Shown here: positions 16,217 to 25,695 of the stretch, one piece after another
How the letters are laid out: every line of letters begins with the position of its first letter
Numbering within the stretch: the first letter of the stretch is position 1
Translations under genes and position numbers: made by a program
Origin: Pseudomonas asiatica
Lineage (GTDB): Bacteria > Pseudomonadota > Gammaproteobacteria > Pseudomonadales > Pseudomonadaceae
DNA length: 64,000 bases
Reading direction: 5' to 3'
NCBI RefSeq assembly: GCF_040214835.1
Contig: NZ_CP157874.1
Span: forward strand, 2,856,001-2,920,000
Notes under the pieces: generated by a model
The model's input: only the letters and a program-made list of their open reading frames with translations
Told to the model about the DNA's origin: nothing
Databases searched by the model: none

Positions 16217-19200
16217 TACTTCACCACCTCGACAGCGTGTTGCATGTGGGCCGGCTTGCGCTTGAGCAGCTTGAGCACCCAGACGAAACAGATCGGCACG
16301 AACACCACGCCCAGCAAGGTTGCGCTGAGCATCCCACCAATCACTCCGGTACCAATGGCGCGCTGGCTGGCCGCGCCAGCGCCGGTGGCGATGGCCAGCG
16401 GCACCACGCCGAGGATGAAGGCCATGGAGGTCATCACGATCGGGCGGAAGCGCAGGCGCGCGGCCTCGATGGCGGCGTCGCTCAAGCTGTAGCCCTTCTC
16501 CCATAGTTCCTTGGCGAACTCGACGATCAGGATCGCGTTCTTCGCCGCTAGGCCGATGATGGTGATCAGGCCAACCTTGAAATACACATCGTTGGGCAGA
16601 CCGGTGAGCAGTACCGCCCACACCGCGCCCAGCGCACCAATCGGCACGATCAGCATCACCGTCAGCGGGATCGCCCAGCTCTCGTAGAGCGCTACCAGCA
16701 GCAGGAACACCACCAGGATGGCCAAGGCGAACAGGCCGGCGGCCTGGCCGCTGGACACCTTCTCCTGGTACGACAGGCCGGTCCAGGCGTAGCCGATCCC
16801 CGGCGGCAGCTCACTGACCAGGCGCTCCATCTCGGCCATGGCCTGGCCGGTACTGTGGCCCGGCGACGCGTCGCCAGCGATGCGGATCGACGGGTAGCCG
16901 TTGTAGCGCACCAGTTGCACCGGCCCTTCTTCCCACCGGGTGGTGACGAAGGCACTGAACGGCACTTGCTCGCCTTGGGCGTTCGGCGCATACAGGTGCA
17001 GCACGCTCTCCGGGGTCATGCGTGCGCCCTGCTCGGCCTGCACCACCACGCGCTGCTGGCGCCCGGCGTTGCTGAAGTCGTTGATCACCGCAGAACCAAA
17101 GGCGGTGGCCAGGGTGTTGTTGATCGACTCGAAGTTCACGCCCAGGGCGCGGGCCTTCTCGCGGTCGATCTGCACGCGCAACTGCGGCGCCTCGGCCAGG
17201 CCTTCCATCATTGCGTAGAGGATCACCGGGTTGTCATTGGCGCGGGCCAGCAGTTGATCGCGGGCGGCCAGCAATGCCTCGCGCCCAAGGCCGCCACGGT
17301 CCATCAGGCGCAGGGCGAAACCACCGGAGTTGCCCAGGCCGTCGATTGGCGGCGGCATGACCGCGGTGATGGCACCGTCGCCGTTGGCAACGAACTGCTC
17401 ATTGACCACGGCAGTTTCAGCTGCTGCGGATTGCTCCTCGCCACGTAACGACCAGTCTTTGTAGGTCGGGAAAGCCAGCGCGGCATTCTCGCCCTGGCCC
17501 GAGAAGCTGAAACCAGTCACGACAATAGTGTTGGCGACAGCCTCTCGGGACATCAGGAAAGCTTCCAGTGTCTCGGCAGTGTGATCAGTACGCACCCGGC
17601 TGGCGCCCGGCGGCAACTGCACGTCGACGATGCCGTAGCCCAGATCCTCGGCGGGGACAAAAGCCTCAGGTACTCGTACATAGGAGTAACCGAGGACCAC
17701 CAGGATGCCCACGTAGGCCAGCATCCAACGCCCGGCACTCGCCACCAGGGCACTGTTCATTACCGAGTAACGTTCTGTCATGCGGGCGAATGTGCGGTTG
17801 AAAGCACCAAAGAAACCGCCCTTTTCATGATGCCCATGTGCTACCGGCTTGAGCAGCGTGGCGCACAACGCGGGGGTGAAGGTCAGGGCCAGGAAGCCAG
17901 AGAACAGGATCGATACCGCCAGCGACACCGAGAACTGCTGATAGATCACCCCCACCGAGCCGGACATGAACGCCAGCGGCAGAAACACCGCTGCCAGCAC
18001 CATGGTGATACCGATGATCGCTCCGGACACCTGCCCCATCGCCTTGATGGTTGCGTCTACCGGGGACAACCCTTCCTCGGCCATCAGGCGCTCTACGTTC
18101 TCCACAACCACGATGGCGTCGTCCACCAGGATGCCGATAGCCAGCACCATGCCGAACATGGTCATCATGTTCACCGAGAAACCGAGCAGTTTCATGATCA
18201 TCAGCGTGCCGAGCAGGCACACCGGCACCACGATCGACGGGATCAGGGTATAGCGCACGTTCTGCAGGAACAGGAACATCACAAGGAACACCAGCACCAT
18301 GGCTTCGATCAAGGTGTGGATCACCTTCTCGATGGCCACGTCGACGAAGCGCGAGGTGTCGTAGGGCACCGAATACTCGACGCCCTCGGGGAAGAACTGC
18401 GCAAGTTCCGCCAGGCGTTCCTTGACCAGCGTCGCGGTCTGGATGGCGTTGGCTCCAGGGGCCAGTTGCACTGCAGCTACCACTGCGGGTTTACCATCCA
18501 GGCGCGCTGACAGGTTGTAGTTCTCGCTACCGATGGCCATGCGTGCGACATCACCCAGGCGCACGCTGGAACCGTCCGGGTTGGCACGCAGAACGATACC
18601 GGCGAACGCTTCGGGGGTTTCCAGGGTGCCTTGCACGGCCAAGGTCGCGGTCAGTTCCTGCTCGCTGGCGCCCGGCGTGCTGCCGAAGCTGCCAGCAGGT
18701 ACCTGGACGTTCTGACCTCGGATGGCATTGCTGATGTCGTCGATGGAAAGGCCGTAGCCCACCAGTTTCTGCGGGTCGACCCAGACGCGCATGGCCGCTT
18801 CGGAGGCGAAGAACTGCAGCTTGCCCACGCCGGGTACGCGCAGCAGTTCGTTATTGATGTTACGCGCCGCATAGTCTGCCAACGCCGTTACGTTGTCGCG
18901 CCCACCTGTCGCACTGGTCAGGGCATACATCAGCAGGAAGCCCGAACTGGCCTGCTCCACCTTCAGTCCCTGGGTCAGCACAGCCTGGGGCATACGCGCC
19001 TCGGCCTTCTTCAGGCGGTTCTGCACATCGACCTGGGCCATGTCCGGCAGCGTACCGGGTTCAAAAGTCACCATCACCTCGGCGACACCGTTGGAGTTGT
19101 TGGTGGACTCGTAGTACAGCAGGCCCTTCGCGCCGTTGAGCGACTCTTCGATGATGCTGGTCACCGATTCCACTAGCACCTTGGCGGAAGCCCCCGGGTA

Positions 19201-19344
19201 GGTGGCGGTGATGGAAATCTGTGGCGGCGCCACGCTGGGATACTGGGCCACCGGCAGCGCCGGGATCACCAGCAGGCCGGCCAGGGAAATGAACAGCGCC
19301 ACGACCCAGGCAAAATTCGGCCGATTGATGAAGAACTTGGACAT
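16216..19344 (-). CDS. RND multidrug efflux transporter, HAE1 family (AcrB/MexB-like)
   Basis: 1042 residues, full length. The N-terminus [20 protein letters not shown], 12 membrane spans and two large periplasmic loops are as in AcrB. The proton-relay Asp pair is in the fourth-span segment [18 protein letters not shown]. It exports drugs or solvents from periplasm and inner membrane, powered by the proton gradient, through the MFP and OMF encoded on either side. GAGG lies eight bases before the ATG; it begins just downstream of the fusion-protein gene. Paralogues in P. putida (Ttg pumps) handle aromatic solvents and antibiotics. Confidence 0.92.
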   Translation of the reverse strand: MSKFFINRPNFAWVVALFISLAGLLVIPALPVAQYPSVAPPQISITATYPGASAKVLVESVTSIIEESLNGAKGLLYYESTNNSNGVAEVMVTFEPGTLPDMAQVDVQNRLKKAEARMPQAVLTQGLKVEQASSGFLLMYALTSATGGRDNVTALADYAARNINNELLRVPGVGKLQFFASEAAMRVWVDPQKLVGYGLSIDDISNAIRGQNVQVPAGSFGSTPGASEQELTATLAVQGTLETPEAFAGIVLRANPDGSSVRLGDVARMAIGSENYNLSARLDGKPAVVAAVQLAPGANAIQTATLVKERLAELAQFFPEGVEYSVPYDTSRFVDVAIEKVIHTLIEAMVLVFLVMFLFLQNVRYTLIPSIVVPVCLLGTLMIMKLLGFSVNMMTMFGMVLAIGILVDDAIVVVENVERLMAEEGLSPVDATIKAMGQVSGAIIGITMVLAAVFLPLAFMSGSVGVIYQQFSVSLAVSILFSGFLALTFTPALCATLLKPVAHGHHEKGGFFGAFNRTFARMTERYSVMNSALVASAGRWMLAYVGILVVLGYSYVRVPEAFVPAEDLGYGIVDVQLPPGASRVRTDHTAETLEAFLMSREAVANTIVVTGFSFSGQGENAALAFPTYKDWSLRGEEQSAAAETAVVNEQFVANGDGAITAVMPPPIDGLGNSGGFALRLMDRGGLGREALLAARDQLLARANDNPVILYAMMEGLAEAPQLRVQIDREKARALGVNFESINNTLATAFGSAVINDFSNAGRQQRVVVQAEQGARMTPESVLHLYAPNAQGEQVPFSAFVTTRWEEGPVQLVRYNGYPSIRIAGDASPGHSTGQAMAEMERLVSELPPGIGYAWTGLSYQEKVSSGQAAGLFALAILVVFLLLVALYESWAIPLTVMLIVPIGALGAVWAVLLTGLPNDVYFKVGLITIIGLAAKNAILIVEFAKELWEKGYSLSDAAIEAARLRFRPIVMTSMAFILGVVPLAIATGAGAASQRAIGTGVIGGMLSATLLGVVFVPICFVWVLKLLKRKPAHMQHAVEVVK

Positions 19345-19359
19345 CTCGCTAACCTCGTC

Positions 19360-20505
19360 TTAGTGCGCCGCGGCCTGTTGCGCCTGAGCCGGCGCCACGG
19401 GCATGCCAGGGGCCAATCCGGCCGGGCTGCCGACAATGACCTGGTCACCGGCACGCAGGCCTTCGCTGATTTGCCAGCGCGAGCCTTGCATCACGCCGGT
19501 ACGCACGCTGCGCACCTCGGCCAGGTTGTCGGATCCCACCACCATCACCCGTGCCATGCCGTCGCTGCCACGCTGCACCGCCCGTTGCGGCACCAGGATG
19601 GCCTGCTGGTCGGTGCCCTGTGGGGTGCGCACACGCACATACATGCCTGGCAGGAGGATTCCGTCGCGGTTGTCGAAGCGCCCGCGCAAGGTGACCTGGC
19701 CCGTGCCGCGGTCAACCGCGACATCAGTGAACATCAGTGCGCCTTCGCGCTGGTAGCCGGTGCCTTCGACCTGGGCGCTCAGGACCTTATCTTCGCCGCC
19801 TGTCAGGGCACCTTCCGTGAGCGCCTGACGCAGACGCAGGGCATCGGCGGCAGACTGTGTGAAGTCGACGTAGATCGGATCGAGCTGCTGGATGCGTGCC
19901 ATCAACGTGGCGTCGCCCTGCCCGACCAGCGCACCTTCGGTGGTCAGGGCACGCCCGATGCGGCCGGAAATGGGCGCGGTTACCGTGGCGTAGCCAAGGT
20001 TCAGGCGTGCGGACTGCACGTCGGCCTGTGCCGTACGCACAGCGGCCTGGGCACTGCGCAGTTCGGCGGTGGCACTATCGAAATCTTGCTGGCTGACAGC
20101 TTCGATCTTGACCAGGGGCTCGTAGCGCTTGACCCGCGCCTGAGCCTCTTGCTGTACCGCCTGAGCACGCGCCAGGTCGCCTTCGGCGCGCGCCAGGGCC
20201 ACCTTGAATGGCTCAGGGTCGATCTGGAACAGCACGTCGCCGGCCTTGACATCGGCACCTTCTTCAAAACGCTTGTGCAAGACGATACCGGCCACACGGG
20301 CACGCACCTCGGCTACGCGCATCGGCTCGACCCGGCCAGGCAGCGTCGAGGCGAGCGCCAACTGTTCGGTCGTCACCGTCACGGTCTCCACGGGCATAAC
20401 CGCTGCAGAGGCGGCCTGTGGCTCCTCACCCGCTCCGCAACCGGCCAACGCCACCGCAACAGCTAGCAGCCCACCCATCCCTATCGTATGTATCTTGCCC
20501 ATCAT
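19360..20505 (-). CDS. RND efflux membrane-fusion lipoprotein
   Basis: 381 residues, or 380 if the second Met is used. The lipobox ALAGC gives an inner-membrane-anchored periplasmic adaptor. Biotinyl-lipoyl-like halves are VRARVAGIVLHKRFEEGADVK and LNLGYATVTAPISGRIG, separated by a long alpha-hairpin rich in Ala, Gln and Arg (~95-160), then a beta-barrel and membrane-proximal domain. It is the first gene of the operon, 15 bp before the RND gene, and its promoter region carries a TetR-type palindrome at 20557-20574. Confidence 0.9.
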   Translation of the reverse strand: MMGKIHTIGMGGLLAVAVALAGCGAGEEPQAASAAVMPVETVTVTTEQLALASTLPGRVEPMRVAEVRARVAGIVLHKRFEEGADVKAGDVLFQIDPEPFKVALARAEGDLARAQAVQQEAQARVKRYEPLVKIEAVSQQDFDSATAELRSAQAAVRTAQADVQSARLNLGYATVTAPISGRIGRALTTEGALVGQGDATLMARIQQLDPIYVDFTQSAADALRLRQALTEGALTGGEDKVLSAQVEGTGYQREGALMFTDVAVDRGTGQVTLRGRFDNRDGILLPGMYVRVRTPQGTDQQAILVPQRAVQRGSDGMARVMVVGSDNLAEVRSVRTGVMQGSRWQISEGLRAGDQVIVGSPAGLAPGMPVAPAQAQQAAAH

Positions 20506-20556
20506 TCACCACAGCCTTGATTGAAAACGACCCGGATGATATCTTCGAATCACTAT

Positions 20557-20574
20557 TGAGTCAATTCTGTCTCA
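20557..20574. promoter_or_regulatory. candidate TetR operator upstream of the RND operon
   Basis: TGAGTCAATTCTGTCTCA is an 18-base near-palindrome: TGAG-T/A-CA arms around ATTC. It lies 52 bp before the fusion-protein start, where a promoter is expected. ATTGAGTCAAT overlaps it as a second small palindrome. The TetR protein at 14174 is the best candidate ligand, with no direct proof. Confidence 0.4.
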
Positions 20575-20721
20575 TTAGAATCAAAAAAGAACATGCATCA
20601 TCTGATCGCGGCCGTGCCACGTTGCACCGCCTCTCGGCATTGATCGCGAGTTGATCACCGGCTTTCCTCCAAGGCGCAGCGAGCCGCCTACAGAGCACTG
20701 CAAACACAACAGAGGTATTGG

Positions 20722-20937
20722 ATGAAAAACCTGTTTAGAGGCGATGTCGTCACCATCAAAAGCGGTGGCCCGCGGATGACCATCACGAACATCAGGCAAC
20801 AGCGTTCCATCTCCGGCTTTCCCGCAACGGCATTTGCGCTATGTCAGTGGTTCGAAAATGACGCCTTCATGGAGAAATGGTTTGACACCATCGTTCTGCA
20901 AGCCGCGAAAGAAGCACCAGGTGGCACCACGCGATAA
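20722..20937 (+). CDS. YodC-family protein (DUF2158)
   Basis: 71 residues. The start KNLFRGDVVTIKSGGPRMTI and the later CQWFEND are the hallmarks of DUF2158, a small SH3-like barrel. Homologues of this family are common in Proteobacteria and on mobile elements; no biochemical role is settled. It stands alone between the two efflux systems: 216 bp after the divergent fusion-protein gene and 127 bp before the stop of the second RND gene. The ribosome site is AGAGG. Confidence 0.8.
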   Translation: MKNLFRGDVVTIKSGGPRMTITNIRQQRSISGFPATAFALCQWFENDAFMEKWFDTIVLQAAKEAPGGTTR

Positions 20938-21064
20938 AGCGACGCGGAACTGGCAACGGCCCGTAGAAAACGATAACCAAGGTTGAACCTTGGTTATCGA
21001 TGTTATCGGCGCCGGTATCTTCGGGTCTGGATGCCAGCTCGTTCAGATGGCCATTTCGCCGACC

Positions 21065-24000
21065 CTAGTTGTGCTCTTGCGACACCTCTGAATGTTCCGC
21101 GTGTCGAGGTTGAACATTTCGATGTTCCCATTGCAGCAAAAGCGACAAGGCACTGGGTAGAACGGTCAACGTAATGATCGTGGCAACGGCAAGCCCGCCG
21201 ATGACCGAAAAAGCCATGGGCCCCCAGAAAATCTGAGGCGCGATTGGAATCATCCCAAGAATTGCCGCACACGCCGTCAACACAATGGGGCGCGCCCGGT
21301 GAATGGCGGCATGCGTGATAGCCTCACGCGGCGACTGGCCGGTACTGATGTTGATATCCACTTCTTCGATCAGGATAACGGCATTGCGGACGATCATACC
21401 GACAAGTGCAATTACACCAAGCTGTGCGACGAACCCCATAGGTGTCCCGGTCGGCAACATCGCCATGACCACACCGATCAAGCCGAACGGCGCCATCGCC
21501 AGCGCCAGGAACATCCGCGAGAAACTACGCAACTGCACCATCAACAGCACGCACATCACCAACGCCGTAATAGGCAGAACAGCAGCCAGTGACGCACTGC
21601 CTTTGGCAGCCTCCTCGACTGCTCCGCCTGTCGCGATGTTGTAGCCCTTGGGTAGCAGCGCAGCAAAATCCGCTACCGCTGGCGCCAGTGCCTGCACAAC
21701 TGTTGCAGCCTCGAGCCCTTCGCGAACATCCCCTTGAACAGTGATCAAAGGAAGACGCTGCCGTCTCCAGATGATCGGGTCTTCGACGCCATAGCTGAGG
21801 ACAGCAATCTGGCTCAAGGGAATGGTATGGCCTTGAGGTGTACGTATCTGCAGGTTCGCAAGGGTCGCAAGGTCGGTCCGTTCGCCGCTTTGCGCCCGTA
21901 CGATCACGTCCACAAGACGGTCCTTGTCACGCACACTGGTCACCGCAGAACCAGAGAAAATCGTCGCCAAGGCACTGGCAACGTCCTCTGAAGACAGGCC
22001 CAATGCTCGTGCCTGGGTCTGGTCAACCTTGACCAGGACGCTTCTTTGCGGCTCGCCTGATAGAAGGTGGACCTCACGGGTGTCGGAGTTGGCAGATAAA
22101 ATGTTGGCCAGGCGCGACGCCAAATCACGGACCGTGGCCTGATCCGGGCCGGTGACACGGTACTTCAACGGCCAGCCCACCGGCGGGCCCAACTCAAGCG
22201 GAGTCGCGCGCGCGATGAGGCCGGAAAACTCTGTTTTGAAACTCTCAGCCAGGCGTGCCTGCAGGGCATCCCGTTCTTTGACCCCTTTGGCGATCACGAC
22301 AGTTTGAGTGATGTTCTCGTTCTGCAGCAAAACTTCCATGGGCAGATAGAAACGGATAGCCCCAGAGCCGATATAGGTTGAAAAACGCTCGACAGCAGGG
22401 TCAGCTTTAAGCAACTTCTCGAGCTTTGCCGCTTCGCGCTCCGTCGCATCCAGGGAAGCATTTTGCGGCAGCGTCAGGCTTACCAGCAGCTCTGGCCTGT
22501 CCGAGGGCGGAAAGAACTGCTGCTCAAGATAAGATGCAGCGCCGAGGGAGGCGACAAAAGCCGTGACTGCAGCGCCGAGCGTTATTGCGCGATGCTGCAG
22601 AACCCAGCCCAAGGCCCGCCGGTAGGCGCCCATGAGTTTACCTCCGCCATGCTCATGGTGCGGCAGAGCCTTAGGTAGAATCAGGGTGCCAAGCAAGGGT
22701 GAAAACAGAACCGCTACCACCCAGGATGCTGATAATGAAATCAATACCACCATGAACATCGAGTAGCAGTATTCGCCGGCACTTGAAGCCGCGAAGCCAA
22801 CTGGAATGAATCCGGCAATCATGACGAGCGTGCCCGTCAACATTGGAAACGCTGTTGACTCGTAGGCAAAGCTCGCCGCCCGCGACAGGTTCCAGCCTTC
22901 TTCCAGTTTCCCGACCATGGCCTCGACGGTGATCATCGCGTCATCGACAAGCAGCCCCAACGCAATAATCAACGCGCCCAAAGAGATTCGCTGAAGACCG
23001 ATACCCATGATCTCCATCCCGATGAACGTCAGCGCCAACACGAACGGGATCGAAATACTCACAACCAGGCCGGCACGCACACCGAGTGACAGAAACGACA
23101 CTGCCAGGACGATCGCAACTGCCTCAGCCAACACCGTCAAAAACCCGCTAACCGCCTGCTTCACGACAGTAGACTGGTCGGCTACCAGCGCCATTTCGAT
23201 ACCGTAGGGAAGGGTCGCTCCGACCTCATTCATACGGGCCCGCACCGCCTCTCCAAACTCCAGGAGATTGCCGCCTGCGGCCATCGAAACGGCAAGGCCG
23301 AGCGCTTTTTCGCCGTTCACCCGGAACAATGGCGCTGGCGGGTCGGCCGGGATTCTCCGGATATCGACAAGCTCGGTCAGTGGCACAAACCGGTTGTCAG
23401 CTCGCAACGTCAAACTGCGCAAACTTTCCTCGGAGGCAAACCCTCCGCTCACTCGCAGAGCGATCTTGTCATCAGGCAACCGTACCGTTCCGGAAGGAAT
23501 GACAGCGTTTTGCGCCTTCAGCGCGTGCAGGATCGCCTCTTCGTCCAAGCCAAAAGCCGCAAGCCTGGCAGGCGAAAACTCCACGACGATCTGCTCCTCT
23601 TGCACACCGAGCAGTTGCACCTTGCCAATGCTGGGAAGGCGCAGTAGCTCCGCACGCACTCCCTCAAGGTAGTCACGCAGCTCCCGATCGGAAAAGCCTT
23701 CGCCGGTAAAGCCGAAAATCTGGCCATAGGTATCGCCAAACTCGTCGTCAAAAAATGGCCCTTGAACACCCGCCGGAAGCGTTGCGCCGATATCTGCCAT
23801 TTTCTTGCGAACCTGGTACCACGCGTCAGGTACGATCCGCGACGGAGCATCATCACGCAGGTTGACCATGATGACGGTTTCGCCGGGACGCGTGTAGCTA
23901 TCGAGTCGGTCGAGATAGGGTATCTCTTCCAGCTTCTTTTCCAGCCGATCAGTCAGCAGGTTCGTCGTGTCTTCAATGTTCGCGCCTGGCCAGCGCGCAG

Positions 24001-24181
24001 CCACCACCATGGTTTTGATGGTGAATGCAGGATCTTCGTTTCGGCTCAGGTTTTCATAGCTGCTCATTCCGCCCACGAGCGTAATGAGCATCAGGAAAAA
24101 CATTAGAGGCTTTTGACCGATCGACCACGCCGAGAGGTTGAAGCCTGACTGCTCTTTATCGAGTTTTGGCTTCGAGCTCAT
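21065..24181 (-). CDS. RND efflux transporter, AcrB family (second system)
   Basis: 1038 residues. It lacks the AcrB-type N-terminus and instead begins with a ~20-residue polar leader and SIGQKPLMFFLMLITLVGGMSSYENLSRNEDPAF, typical of the TriC/VexF/OqxB-distant branch. The proton-relay Asp pair is in GLLVDDAMITVEAMVGKL. Twelve spans and two porter domains are intact. Its ATG overlaps the fusion-protein stop by four bases (ATGA), so the two are co-translated. The substrate is unknown; TriC-type relatives export triclosan. The upstream GC is slightly lower than in the first pump. Confidence 0.9.
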   Translation of the reverse strand: MSSKPKLDKEQSGFNLSAWSIGQKPLMFFLMLITLVGGMSSYENLSRNEDPAFTIKTMVVAARWPGANIEDTTNLLTDRLEKKLEEIPYLDRLDSYTRPGETVIMVNLRDDAPSRIVPDAWYQVRKKMADIGATLPAGVQGPFFDDEFGDTYGQIFGFTGEGFSDRELRDYLEGVRAELLRLPSIGKVQLLGVQEEQIVVEFSPARLAAFGLDEEAILHALKAQNAVIPSGTVRLPDDKIALRVSGGFASEESLRSLTLRADNRFVPLTELVDIRRIPADPPAPLFRVNGEKALGLAVSMAAGGNLLEFGEAVRARMNEVGATLPYGIEMALVADQSTVVKQAVSGFLTVLAEAVAIVLAVSFLSLGVRAGLVVSISIPFVLALTFIGMEIMGIGLQRISLGALIIALGLLVDDAMITVEAMVGKLEEGWNLSRAASFAYESTAFPMLTGTLVMIAGFIPVGFAASSAGEYCYSMFMVVLISLSASWVVAVLFSPLLGTLILPKALPHHEHGGGKLMGAYRRALGWVLQHRAITLGAAVTAFVASLGAASYLEQQFFPPSDRPELLVSLTLPQNASLDATEREAAKLEKLLKADPAVERFSTYIGSGAIRFYLPMEVLLQNENITQTVVIAKGVKERDALQARLAESFKTEFSGLIARATPLELGPPVGWPLKYRVTGPDQATVRDLASRLANILSANSDTREVHLLSGEPQRSVLVKVDQTQARALGLSSEDVASALATIFSGSAVTSVRDKDRLVDVIVRAQSGERTDLATLANLQIRTPQGHTIPLSQIAVLSYGVEDPIIWRRQRLPLITVQGDVREGLEAATVVQALAPAVADFAALLPKGYNIATGGAVEEAAKGSASLAAVLPITALVMCVLLMVQLRSFSRMFLALAMAPFGLIGVVMAMLPTGTPMGFVAQLGVIALVGMIVRNAVILIEEVDINISTGQSPREAITHAAIHRARPIVLTACAAILGMIPIAPQIFWGPMAFSVIGGLAVATIITLTVLPSALSLLLQWEHRNVQPRHAEHSEVSQEHN

Positions 24182-25269
24182 TTCGTCACCTGCTCTGCGT
24201 CATACGAGACTTTTTGCCCAAGTCTGAGTTTGCTCACCCCAGCGGTTACGACCGCCTCACCTTCCGTTAGCCCGGATTCGATGATCGTCTGGCCAGCCGT
24301 GTAGCGCGCAACTACGACTGGTTTGCGCACAAGTTCATGCGTGGTGGGCTGGACGACATATACAGCAGGCGTACCACCGTCACTGGTCAATGCAGAGGCT
24401 GGCAGGATGACCAGAGGCTTGCCACTCAAAACAAGGCGCCCGGTCACGGTAGCCCCAAGCGTCATAACAGGAGGCGCATCCGGTAAAGCAACACGAACCC
24501 GGTAAGTACGTGTTGCCACATCAGCAGTAGGGCTTGCATCGCGAATTGAGCCGATGACTTTGATCGACGGGTCAGATACGAGTGCCACTTCCACTTTCAC
24601 ATCGGACGGAACCGATGTGTAAAGCCGCTCGGACACGTTGAAGACTGCAACGCGGTCGTTTGTCGAGGACAGCTTGATCGCCAATTGCCCCGCATCGACG
24701 ACTTGTCCTGCGTTCACAGCGACAGCGCTGACGATGGCTGCGTTTGGCGCACGCAGCTCCGTGTAGGAAAGCTTGTCGCGTGTCGTAAACAATCTGGTTT
24801 TCGCAACATTCAGTCTTGCGTTCGCGGCTCGCCAGTTTGCCTCGGCCTCTTCAACACGTACACGCGCGACGAACTGTTTGTCAAACAGCGTGCGTTGTTG
24901 GCTCAACTGAGACCTGGCAAGCTGCTCGGTCGCTTCGGCACTTGTCAATTCGGCTTCCGCGGCCCGCAGTTCATTTTGCACATCATTAGGTTCGAGCGTC
25001 GCCAGAACCTGCCCCTTGGCAACGCTCATTCCGACTTCCGCGGTTCGAGTGGCTACGCGCCCGCCGATGCGAAAGCCGAGATCGGTCACGACCTGAGCTT
25101 GTACCTCTCCCGTCTGGGCAACCTCCTCACCGATGGTGGCGGCCTTTACGATCTGGGTCCGAACGGCGCGTAGCGGTTCCTCTGAACGAACCTCCTCACG
25201 ACACCCGACAAGCGCAAGGCCCAGACTGCCCAATAAACCGCATGCCAGTACCGACTTGAGCAGCGTCAT
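24178..25269 (-). CDS. RND efflux membrane-fusion lipoprotein (second system)
   Basis: 363 residues from the ATG at 25269, which follows AGAGGG by eight bases; an in-frame ATG at 25287 is possible. The lipobox is ALVGC. The adaptor halves are TGEVQAQVVTDLGFRIGGRV and KLSYTELRAPNAAIVSAVAV, with a helical hairpin between (QLARSQLSQQRTLFDKQF). It is the first gene of a two-gene operon without its own outer-membrane component; the divergent TolC-family gene at 25696 can supply that. Confidence 0.88.
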   Translation of the reverse strand: MTLLKSVLACGLLGSLGLALVGCREEVRSEEPLRAVRTQIVKAATIGEEVAQTGEVQAQVVTDLGFRIGGRVATRTAEVGMSVAKGQVLATLEPNDVQNELRAAEAELTSAEATEQLARSQLSQQRTLFDKQFVARVRVEEAEANWRAANARLNVAKTRLFTTRDKLSYTELRAPNAAIVSAVAVNAGQVVDAGQLAIKLSSTNDRVAVFNVSERLYTSVPSDVKVEVALVSDPSIKVIGSIRDASPTADVATRTYRVRVALPDAPPVMTLGATVTGRLVLSGKPLVILPASALTSDGGTPAVYVVQPTTHELVRKPVVVARYTAGQTIIESGLTEGEAVVTAGVSKLRLGQKVSYDAEQVTK

Positions 25270-25695
25270 GTCAAATGCCCTCTTCATGAAATGGTTCCGC
25301 ACGGCTGGTGCCCCAGGGCGCATTCGCAGCCGGTTTCTCGATACATTCCCTGCTCCTGCAGGGGGCTTGCCTCAAGCGCAAAGCAAAACAGCGTTCTGCT
25401 CGTCACTACCTCCTTGTCCAGGCTCAGCAGGAGCTGTCACAGCATGGGCGAGGTACGCAATCCAAAGGCCGTGACTGAACACAAGGCAATTACCGCTGTT
25501 CAACCGTTGCCTCAGCACGACCCAAGCATTAGCATATCACTCGTTATTGTAAAAGCAGTCCTATCCATGTGCATAGAGGGCAAGCGCCTGTGCGCCGAGT
25601 GCTGCGACCTCAGGCTGTTCGACAAAACGGCCGCCAAAGGCGGGACAAGCCAAGCCGAATACGTATCCACAAATCAGTACTGAAGGATTGCCACC
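25270..25695. other. divergent intergenic region between fusion-protein and TolC genes
   Basis: 426 bp holding both promoters. The stretch 25529-25565 (AGCATTAGCATATCACTCGT, then TATTGTAAAAG) is locally AT-rich and contains TATTGT. No strong palindrome and no regulator gene are seen nearby, so control of the second efflux system is not visible here. No gene is supported within it. Confidence 0.4.

Noticed and set aside
17581..18510. 309-codon plus-strand frame inside the RND transporter gene
   Set aside because: His/Arg/Gln-rich shadow of the transporter in another frame.
19363..20466. 367-codon plus-strand frame over the fusion-protein gene
   Set aside because: Shadow of a full-length membrane-fusion protein; no start signal.
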